Origin: CAZMHJ01 sp964566075
GTDB taxonomy: Bacteria; Patescibacteriota; Saccharimonadia; Saccharimonadales; CAIOMD01
Direction: 5' to 3'
DNA: 17,322 bases
Assembly: GCA_964566075.1 (NCBI GenBank)
Contig: CAZMHJ010000019.1
Coordinates: forward strand, 1 to 17,322
The notes under the pieces are model-generated. The model had not been told where the DNA came from, did no database searches, and saw only the letters and a list, made by a program, of their open reading frames with translations. The position numbers were made by a program, and so were the translations under genes. This document shows, piece by piece, positions 11,930 to 17,322 of the stretch (the stretch's first letter is position 1; the number at the start of each line of letters is the position of its first letter).

Positions 11930-13411
11930 ATGAACTGGCGGATTATACTGCGTTCACTCAAAAGTGCTGATATGCGCAAACGTATTTTTGCGGTTATTGG
12001 CATGCTTATCATTTTTCGATTTTTAGCACACATTCCAATTCCGTTAGCTGAGCCTGCCACACTAAAGCAAATTCTTGACAACGTCTTTAACCAAGCAGGC
12101 TCATCGCAGCTGTTAGGCTTTCTAAACGTACTCAGTGGTGGTGCGCTCGCTAACTTTAGCATCATGCTGGTTGGTATGGGCCCTTACATTAACGCCAGCA
12201 TCATTATGCAGTTGCTTACTAAGGCGATTCCAAAGCTCGAAGCACTCAATAAAGAAGGTGAATACGGCCGTAAAAAGATTCAGCAATGGACTCGTATTAT
12301 TACTTTCCCGCTGGCAATTGTGCAGTCTATCGGTACCATCTTTTTGGTCCGCCAGTCAGCAGCAAGCTTTGGTGGATTAGGCGATCTTGTCAGCAGTGCT
12401 TCAATGGCTCAATGGGTGCTCATGGTTTCGGCTCTGACCGGTGGAGCCATGTTGCTTATGTGGCTTGGTGAGCTCATGACCGAACAAGGTATTGGTAACG
12501 GTATTTCGCTGATTATTACTGTCGGTATCGTGGCTCAGTTACCAGGCATTATTGGTAATCTTATTACTTCGGTAGTCGATAAAGGCTCAAAGTTTGCTAT
12601 TTTTGGGCATTTTCACCTACCAATTAACACAAAAGCACTCTGGGTTACGCTTGCGATTACATTAGCGTCATTAATTGTGACCGTGTTTGTGGTCTACCTT
12701 AACGAAGCTCAGCGGCGCATTACTATTAGCTACGCTAAGCGACTGCAGGGTAACCGTGTCTACGGTGGAGTCACCACTACACTCCCAGTGCGGCTTATTA
12801 CGGCTGGTGTGGTGCCAATCATCTTTGCACTTGCATTCTTATCGCTACCGGCATTTATTGGCCAACTACTATCAACCAGTGCGTCTGGTAAATGGCAGCA
12901 AATTGGAACCGACCTAACTACTTGGTTCCAAAATCCAACCGCAAATTCTCTTGCCACGGGTGGTTGGCAGGCATGGCTGTATCCTACACTCTACTTCTTG
13001 CTGGTCTTTATGTTTACGTTCTTCTACACAAGTGTCGTCTTTAACAGCAAAGAAATTGCCGAAAACCTACAAAAGCAAGGTGCTTTTATCGACGGAGTCC
13101 GCCCTGGTGTACAAACAGAGAAATACCTTACGAAAGTAGTGAATCGTTTAACACTGTTCGGTGCCTTAGCACTTGGTTTACTTGCGGTTATGCCAATCTT
13201 TGCACAAGCTCTACTTGGGACAGACCAGATTGCAATCGGCGGTACGAGCGTTCTTATCTTGGTATCAGTTGCACTTGAGACCTTACGTCAGCTCGAATCA
13301 CGTGCCCTTATGATTACCTACGACGATTACACCATTAATATTGATAATGATAAAAAGAAGAAATCAAAGCGTCGACTATCATTACGCAAGCCAAAACAAG
13401 CAACTGCTTAA
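11930..13411 (+). CDS. secY: Protein translocase subunit SecY
   Basis: SecY is the central channel of the Sec translocon in the cytoplasmic membrane, working with SecE, SecG, SecA and the ribosome. The 493-aa sequence has the expected ten hydrophobic segments. The N-terminal RKRIFAVIGMLIIFRFLAHIPIPL (about 16-39, TM1) is followed by the plug/TM2 region GFLNVLSGGALANFSIMLVGMGPYI. The cytoplasmic loop includes NEAQRRITISYAKR, and a basic tail (KKKKSKRRLSLRKPKQ) closes the protein. It is about 50 residues longer than the Escherichia coli protein, mostly in loops and tail. Transcribed from its own promoter; adk and map do not follow. Confidence 0.97.
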   Translation: MNWRIILRSLKSADMRKRIFAVIGMLIIFRFLAHIPIPLAEPATLKQILDNVFNQAGSSQLLGFLNVLSGGALANFSIMLVGMGPYINASIIMQLLTKAIPKLEALNKEGEYGRKKIQQWTRIITFPLAIVQSIGTIFLVRQSAASFGGLGDLVSSASMAQWVLMVSALTGGAMLLMWLGELMTEQGIGNGISLIITVGIVAQLPGIIGNLITSVVDKGSKFAIFGHFHLPINTKALWVTLAITLASLIVTVFVVYLNEAQRRITISYAKRLQGNRVYGGVTTTLPVRLITAGVVPIIFALAFLSLPAFIGQLLSTSASGKWQQIGTDLTTWFQNPTANSLATGGWQAWLYPTLYFLLVFMFTFFYTSVVFNSKEIAENLQKQGAFIDGVRPGVQTEKYLTKVVNRLTLFGALALGLLAVMPIFAQALLGTDQIAIGGTSVLILVSVALETLRQLESRALMITYDDYTINIDNDKKKKSKRRLSLRKPKQATA

Positions 13412-13429
13412 AAACAGATATAAAACACT

Positions 13430-13458
13430 TTACAAACAGTGGTAGTTTGTAGTACAAT
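13430..13458 (+). promoter_or_regulatory. Promoter of infA with overlapping dyad
   Basis: TTACAA (13430-13435), 17 nt, TACAAT (13453-13458). A perfect 7-bp inverted repeat, TACAAAC (13431-13437) and GTTTGTA (13445-13451) around a 7-nt centre, lies over the -35 and spacer. Predicted transcription starts near 13465, only about 12 nt before the infA ATG, and that leader has no Shine-Dalgarno sequence. Confidence 0.58.
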
Positions 13459-13476
13459 TGTCTACTGTTGTAACTT

Positions 13477-13698
13477 ATGGCCAAAAACAAGGAAGTAATC
13501 GAGCTTAACGGCACAATTGTAGAAACCTTACCGGGGACTCAATTTAAGGTTGAACTTGAAAATGGGCATATGATTATAGCTCACGTTGCCGGAAAAATGC
13601 GCAAACACTATATACGCATCGTACCCGGTGACAGCGTGACGGTTGAATTGACACCTTACGATCTTACGAAGGGTCGCATAACCTATCGCAAAAGCTAA
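13477..13698 (+). CDS. infA: Translation initiation factor IF-1
   Basis: This S1/OB-fold factor (73 aa) occupies the 30S A site during initiation with IF-2 and IF-3. The sequence is typical: MAKNKEVIELNGTIVETLPG, then FKVELENGHMIIAHVAGKMRKHYIRI and PGDSVTVELTPYDLTKGRITYR. Length is normal. It is often found between secY/map and rpmJ, as here. The very short leader without a ribosome binding site suggests near-leaderless translation. Confidence 0.98.
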   Translation: MAKNKEVIELNGTIVETLPGTQFKVELENGHMIIAHVAGKMRKHYIRIVPGDSVTVELTPYDLTKGRITYRKS

Positions 13699-13808
13699 TT
13701 TGGCCAGTTCGAAAGGCCACATTGGTCGGTAACTCTTTTTTAGGGTTGCTATACAAGTAATATCAATTTAAGCAGTGTGTCACCACTGAGCTAGGAGTGA
13801 TGATCCGC
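13699..13808 (+). promoter_or_regulatory. Structured leader between infA and rpmJ
   Basis: A hairpin (TGGCC 13701-13705 with GGCCA 13715-13719) is followed 16 nt later by six Ts (13736-13741): at most a weak terminator or attenuator. Further on, CAGTG (13773-13777) can pair with CACTG (13784-13788), or, exclusively, 13780-13787 can pair with 13796-13803 (one mismatch), putting the AGGAG ribosome binding site (13793-13797) in the loop and stem. A possible promoter (TGCTATACA near 13747-13755) is weak. In Escherichia coli, S4 represses the alpha operon from a nearby site upstream of rpsM; an equivalent here is inference. Confidence 0.35.
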
Positions 13809-13925
13809 ATGAAAGTGCGTGCTAGTGTTAAAAAGATCAGTCCCGATGACATTTTGGTCCGCCGTAAAGGCCGCCTGTATGTTATCAACAAGCTCAAGCC
13901 AAAGCACAAGCAGAGGCAGGGTTAG
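13809..13925 (+). CDS. rpmJ: 50S ribosomal protein bL36, zinc-free form
   Basis: The 38-residue protein begins MKVRASVKKI and ends KPKHKQRQG, the family hallmarks. The zinc ligands of the C-plus form (Cys11, Cys14, Cys27, His33 in Escherichia coli numbering) are Ser11, Asp14, Asn27 and His33 here, so it is a C-minus form that cannot bind zinc in the usual way. The ribosome binding site AGGAG is 11 nt upstream of the ATG. It is followed by rpsM after 2 nt. Confidence 0.95.
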   Translation: MKVRASVKKISPDDILVRRKGRLYVINKLKPKHKQRQG

Positions 13926-13927
13926 TT

Positions 13928-14314
13928 ATGGCACGAATTAGTGGAGTAACTATCCCGAGCGAGAAGCAGGTTTGGATTGCCCTAACCTACGTACACGGTA
14001 TTGGTCGTAAGAGTTCTTACGATATTTTGGCTGTTGCCAAAGTAGAGCCAACAACTCGTGTCAAAAATCTCACCGACGCTGAAATTGGTCGCATCCAAGA
14101 TGCAATCAATGCCAGCTACGAGGTCGAAGGTGAGTTGCAACGTAAAGTTGTAGCCAATATTAAACGACTGAAAGAGATTAAGGCCTACCGTGGTATCCGC
14201 CACAGCCAAAATCTACCAAGTCGTGGCCAACGTACCAAAACCAACGCTCGTACCCGTCGTGGTAAGAAGTTAACGGTTGGTGGTACTGCTAAAAAAGCAC
14301 CATCTAAGACGTAA
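13928..14314 (+). CDS. rpsM: 30S ribosomal protein uS13
   Basis: This 30S head protein (128 aa) contacts the P-site tRNA and uL5. It starts MARISGVTIPSEKQVWIALTY-like, with the HhH-type YVHGIGRKSS, then IKRLKEIKAYRGIRHSQNLP and the basic RGQRTKTNARTRRGKK tail that reaches toward tRNA. A further Lys/Ala/Pro segment (KKAPSKT) extends the C-terminus. It opens the classic alpha-operon order rpsM-rpsK-rpsD-rpoA-rplQ. Confidence 0.97.
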   Translation: MARISGVTIPSEKQVWIALTYVHGIGRKSSYDILAVAKVEPTTRVKNLTDAEIGRIQDAINASYEVEGELQRKVVANIKRLKEIKAYRGIRHSQNLPSRGQRTKTNARTRRGKKLTVGGTAKKAPSKT

Positions 14315-14324
14315 GGAATAACAT

Positions 14325-14720
14325 ATGGCTGAAATTTCTACTGCAAGCAAGAAGAAGAAAAGCAAGCGAAGTGTGCCTTATGGTCAAGTGCACATTTTAG
14401 CGACCTTTAACAACACCATTGTGTCTGTTACAGACCAAAACGGTGGTTTATTAACATCAGCAAGTGCTGGTGGTTGCGGTTTCCGTGGTAGCAAAAAGGG
14501 TACTGCATACGCAGCCCAGGTTGCTGGTGAAAAAGCAATTACCGCCGCAAAGCAATTGCATGGTTTCGCAAAAGCAGATGTGTTCGTCAAAGGCATTGGC
14601 CTTGGACGTGAAGCTGCCGTGCGTGCCGTTGCAGCCGCTGACGTTGCTGTTGAATCTATTAAAGACGTGACGGGCGTGCCTCATGGTGGCGTTCGTCCTA
14701 AGAAAGCGCGAAGGGTATAG
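14325..14720 (+). CDS. rpsK: 30S ribosomal protein uS11
   Basis: The protein (131 aa) lies on the 30S platform by the E site and the mRNA exit. Conserved parts are GQVHILATFNNTIVSVTDQNG, GGCGFRGSKKGTAYAAQ and the C-terminal GVPHGGVRPKKARRV. The position equal to Escherichia coli Asn119 (in HNG), which becomes isoaspartate, is Gly121 here, so that modification cannot form. Length is normal. It stops with TAG, 2 nt before rpsD. Confidence 0.97.
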   Translation: MAEISTASKKKKSKRSVPYGQVHILATFNNTIVSVTDQNGGLLTSASAGGCGFRGSKKGTAYAAQVAGEKAITAAKQLHGFAKADVFVKGIGLGREAAVRAVAAADVAVESIKDVTGVPHGGVRPKKARRV

Positions 14721-14722
14721 TT

Positions 14723-15343
14723 ATGGCACGTGATACACATTCTATAACTAAGATGAGCCGTCGCGAAGGCTATGCATTGCACCCTAAAGCCGCAAAGATT
14801 ATGGTTAAGCGTGCGTCGGTTATCCCAGGCCAAAAAGCCCGTGGTGGTCGCCGTTCACAAGCAAGCCAATATGCTTTGCAGCTTCGCGAGAAGCAAAAAG
14901 TTAAGCGTTTGTACGGTCTCTTAGAGCGACAATTCTCAAACCTTATGACCGAAGCGAACCGCAAAAAAGGTCAATCAGGAGCAGTGCTTTTGCAATTGCT
15001 CGAACGCCGTGCTGACAACGTAGTCTATCGTGCTGGTTTTGCAACCAGTCGCCGTGCTGCACGTCAGTTGGTAACACATGGTCATTTCTTGTTAAATGGC
15101 CGTCGGGTGGATATCCCTTCAATCCGTTTGAGTGCTGGTGATGTGCTAACCGTACGTCCACGCTCTCAACAAACAGAATATTTCAAGAAACTTGATGATA
15201 TTACCGGTAATGTCGACGTAACGGTGAGCTGGCTCAAGGCAAACCGGAAGAAGTTTGAAATTACCGTCACTGGTGAACCTTCACGTGATGAAGCAGAACC
15301 AGAAATTAATGAGCAACTAATAGTTGAGTACTACTCACGTTAA
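14723..15343 (+). CDS. rpsD: 30S ribosomal protein uS4, cysteine-free form
   Basis: This primary 16S-binding protein (206 aa) starts 30S body assembly and is the alpha-operon repressor in Escherichia coli. The S4 RNA-binding domain is clear: LLERRADNVVYRAGFATSRRAARQLVTHGHFLLNGRRV lies at about 92-131. The N-terminal region, RREGYALHPKAAK and onward, lacks the four cysteines that bind zinc in the C-plus type. Its C-terminus (EINEQLIVEYYSR) is canonical. rpoA follows after 16 nt. Confidence 0.97.
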   Translation: MARDTHSITKMSRREGYALHPKAAKIMVKRASVIPGQKARGGRRSQASQYALQLREKQKVKRLYGLLERQFSNLMTEANRKKGQSGAVLLQLLERRADNVVYRAGFATSRRAARQLVTHGHFLLNGRRVDIPSIRLSAGDVLTVRPRSQQTEYFKKLDDITGNVDVTVSWLKANRKKFEITVTGEPSRDEAEPEINEQLIVEYYSR

Positions 15344-15359
15344 GGAGAAGGTAATAGAT

Positions 15360-16301
15360 ATGTCAAAAGTAATTCACACACCATCACTTGCTAACATCGA
15401 TGAGCATCACGATACAAGTGCTACGTTTGTTATCGAACCTCTCCACACTGGCTATGGTATGACTCTTGGTAACAGCCTTCGCCGCGTATTGCTTTCAAGC
15501 ATCGCAGGTGCAGCTGTAACAAGTTTCAAAATCGAAGGCGTCAGCCACGAATTTACCACTGTTCCAGGCGTGAAAGAGGATGTCGTTGACATTATGCTCA
15601 ACTTAAAGCGCCTTCGTTTCCGAGTTTTCAGCGACGAACCACAAACTCTTCGCATCGAATTCAAGGGCAAAGGCATCGTAACTGGTAAAGACATTAAGGT
15701 TAATGCAGATGTAGAAGTTGTAAACGGCGACCAAGTTATTGCAACCGTTGACGACGCAAAAGCTGGCCTTATTGTAGACATGATTGTTGAAACCGGCCGT
15801 GGCTACCGCACTGTAGAAGAAGGTGCTGCCAAAAAGCCAAGTGACATGATTGCACTCGACGCTATCTTTAGCCCAGTGCTCCGTGTTCGCTACAAGGTTG
15901 AAAACACTCGTGTTGGTCAAATTACCGACCTCGACAAGCTTAATATCACTATTGATACCGACGGTACCATCACACCGAAAGAAGCCTTCGAAGAAGCTGC
16001 AGCTATCTTGGTTAACCAATACACTGCACTCGCTGGCTCTACTCGTGTTGAGGCTGCACCTGCAAGCAAAACCGTTGCTCCAAGCTTTTCTAGCGACGAC
16101 AACGACGAACCTGCAGAATTAATGGTTTCTATCGAAGATCTTAACCTAAGTGCACGTACTACCAACGCGCTTATCAATAACGATATTCACACACTTAAAG
16201 ACTTGTTTAGTCTGAGCGATGCAGAACTTCGCGATCTTAAAGGTTTCGGCCAAAAAGCTCTCGACGAAGTAAAAGACAAGCTCGCGGAGCTGGAGCTATA
16301 A
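15360..16301 (+). CDS. rpoA: DNA-directed RNA polymerase alpha subunit
   Basis: Alpha dimerises to nucleate RNA polymerase assembly and contacts UP elements and activators. The start at 15360 is preferred over an upstream in-frame ATG at 15324 because AAGGAGAAGG precedes it and 15324 lies inside rpsD. The 313-aa protein has the N-terminal domain (about 15-225; HTGYGMTLGNSLRRVLLSS near the start), an acidic/Ala linker, and a complete C-terminal domain (about 250-313). The UP-element residues correspond to Arg266, Asn269 and Lys299 (Escherichia coli 265, 268, 298), so DNA contacts should be kept. Confidence 0.98.
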   Translation: MSKVIHTPSLANIDEHHDTSATFVIEPLHTGYGMTLGNSLRRVLLSSIAGAAVTSFKIEGVSHEFTTVPGVKEDVVDIMLNLKRLRFRVFSDEPQTLRIEFKGKGIVTGKDIKVNADVEVVNGDQVIATVDDAKAGLIVDMIVETGRGYRTVEEGAAKKPSDMIALDAIFSPVLRVRYKVENTRVGQITDLDKLNITIDTDGTITPKEAFEEAAAILVNQYTALAGSTRVEAAPASKTVAPSFSSDDNDEPAELMVSIEDLNLSARTTNALINNDIHTLKDLFSLSDAELRDLKGFGQKALDEVKDKLAELEL

Positions 16302-16302
16302 G

Positions 16303-16806
16303 ATGCATCGTCACGGATATAAAGGACGCAAGTTCGGTCGTGAGCGCGACCAACGTCGAGCCCTCATGAAGGGTTTGGCAAGCAACTTGGCTGTGTACGA
16401 GTCTATCGAGACTACCGTACCAAAGGCTAAGGAGCTCGTTCCTTACTTTGAAAAGCTCATAACCAAGGCTAAAAAAGGTGATTTACACAATCGTCGCCAA
16501 GTTATCTCTAAGATGGCTAACCTCGAAAGTGCACACAAATTAGTCGATGAAATCGCACCAAAACTAACGGCTCGTAACAGTGGCCACCTACGCATTGAGC
16601 GCACCCGCTCACGCCGTGGTGACAACGTAGAACTTGCCCGTGTCAGTTTTGTTGATGATCTAAAGGCCGCTCCGGTTGCAAAGCCGGTTAAAGAGGTTAA
16701 AACAGTTGCTGCCCCTAAAGCAGGAGCTAAAAAGACCACGGCTAAGCCAGCAGCAGCTAAAAAAGCTCCGGCTAAAAAGCCAGCTGCAAAGAAGGAGGCT
16801 AAATAA
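16303..16806 (+). CDS. rplQ: 50S ribosomal protein bL17
   Basis: This protein sits near the tunnel exit. The core (residues 1-120) begins MHRHGYKGRKFGRERDQRRA and includes LASNLAVYESIETTVPKAKELVP and the terminal VELARVSFVDD-like segment. The full length is 167 aa because of a ~45-residue Lys/Ala/Pro-rich tail of low complexity at the C-terminus (AKKAPAKKPAAKKEAK at the end), absent from Escherichia coli. The rplM start overlaps its stop (TAATG). Confidence 0.96.
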   Translation: MHRHGYKGRKFGRERDQRRALMKGLASNLAVYESIETTVPKAKELVPYFEKLITKAKKGDLHNRRQVISKMANLESAHKLVDEIAPKLTARNSGHLRIERTRSRRGDNVELARVSFVDDLKAAPVAKPVKEVKTVAAPKAGAKKTTAKPAAAKKAPAKKPAAKKEAK

Positions 16807-17237
16807 TGAAAACCTATAGCGCAAAGCCATCAGAAGTGACTCGTGCCTGGTACGTTATTGACGCCACCGAAGCACCACTTGGTCGTGTATCTACCAAGAT
16901 TGCAACCTTGCTAACTGGTAAAGGCAAGCCAATGTTTACGCAGCACATCGATTGTGGCGACTTTGTAGTCGTTATCAATGCCGATAAGCTCGTGGCAACT
17001 GGTAATAAAATGGCCGATAAAATGTATTATCGCCACAGCCAATACCCTGGTAGCTTAAAGGAAACCAATCTTACAGATATGATTACCAAGGATTCAACCG
17101 AGGTTATTCGTCTTGCTGTTAAGGGTATGTTACCTAAAAACAAGCTTATGGACGAACGCCTCAAGCGACTGAAGATATATAAGGGCGAAGAGCACAATCA
17201 CGCTGCTCAGAAGCCAGTAAAGGTAAGTGTTAAATAA
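16806..17237 (+). CDS. rplM: 50S ribosomal protein uL13
   Basis: This early-assembly 50S protein (143 aa) shows the usual KPSEVTRAWYVIDATEAPLGR start, GDFVVVINADKLVATGNKMADKMYYRHS in the middle, and AVKGMLPKNKLMDERLKRLKIYKG towards the end. It commonly pairs with rpsI in bacteria, and here the pair directly continues the alpha operon. Its TAA overlaps the rpsI ATG. Confidence 0.98.
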   Translation: MKTYSAKPSEVTRAWYVIDATEAPLGRVSTKIATLLTGKGKPMFTQHIDCGDFVVVINADKLVATGNKMADKMYYRHSQYPGSLKETNLTDMITKDSTEVIRLAVKGMLPKNKLMDERLKRLKIYKGEEHNHAAQKPVKVSVK

Positions 17238-17322
17238 TGGCTACAAAAGCAGCTGAATACACCTACGCTCTCGGCCGCCGCAAAAGTGCTACTGCTCGTG
17301 TACGTTTGTACAAGGGTAAGGG
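17237..17322 (+). CDS. rpsI: 30S ribosomal protein uS9, 5' part only
   Basis: The reading frame starts in the TAATG overlap with rplM and is cut by the window end after 28 codons. The visible N-terminus (ATKAAEYTYALGRRKSATA, then RVRLYKGKG) is the conserved start of uS9, whose C-terminal tail, outside the window, contacts P-site tRNA. Identification rests on the GRRKSATARV motif and on following rplM. Confidence 0.94.
   Translation, partial: MATKAAEYTYALGRRKSATARVRLYKGK

Noticed and set aside
15324..15359. Upstream ATG for rpoA at 15324
   Set aside because: It lies inside rpsD with no ribosome binding site; 15360 has AAGGAGAAGG upstream and gives the canonical N-terminus.
1..17322. tRNA, rRNA or CRISPR
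   Set aside because: No cloverleaf with a TTCGANTC arm, no rRNA signature and no regularly spaced repeats were seen; intergenic gaps are all under 300 bp.

Overview
The window is about 17.3 kb of bacterial chromosome carrying a nearly continuous ribosomal-protein supercluster: the S10 operon (minus rpsJ), the spc operon and the alpha operon, running into rplM-rpsI. The best guess for the host is a member of the Candidate Phyla Radiation (Patescibacteria), most likely Candidatus Saccharibacteria (TM7). The reasons are: uL30 (rpmD) is absent between rpsE and rplO, as is usual in CPR; many ribosomal proteins carry Lys/Ala-rich tails; the genetic code looks standard; base composition is moderate (about 50% GC in the lines I counted); and there is a stand-alone CheY-like receiver. 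This assignment is inference from gene content, not a tree.

Layout. (1) 1-1330: two minus-strand orphan genes of unknown function (70-651 and 873-1295). Each has its own AT-rich promoter and GC-rich hairpins that overlap the stop codon. Each lies between inverted copies of a short sequence (shared core TTCGACAAG), so they look like single-gene cassettes. (2) 1415-10207: a sigma70-like promoter and a ~125-nt structured leader, then rplC, rplD, rplW, rplB, rpsS, rplV, rpsC, rplP, rpmC, rpsQ, rplN, rplX, rplE, rpsN, rpsH, rplF, rplR, rpsE and rplO. Spacing is tight, with many TAATG stop/start overlaps, and the run is closed by a clear Rho-independent terminator at 10228-10256. (3) 10277-11819: a three-gene insert where many bacteria continue directly into secY: an XRE-type regulator with a C-terminal zinc ribbon (+), a stand-alone response-regulator receiver (-), and a CYTH-domain protein (+). 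The last two are divergent and both are predicted to be leaderless. (4) 11842-13411: secY with its own promoter, which lies in an operator-like dyad. The adk and map genes often found after secY are not here. (5) 13430-17322: infA (own promoter, very short leader), a structured leader, then rpmJ, rpsM, rpsK, rpsD, rpoA, rplQ, rplM and the start of rpsI.

Functionally the window supplies most of the 50S and 30S core proteins, the RNA polymerase alpha subunit, IF-1 and the SecY translocon. The zinc-binding residues are missing from bL36, uS14 and uS4, so this part of the ribosome appears zinc-independent. The least explained parts are the inverted-repeat-bounded orphan genes at the left edge, the switch-like rplC leader, and the symmetric divergent leaderless promoter pair in the insert.
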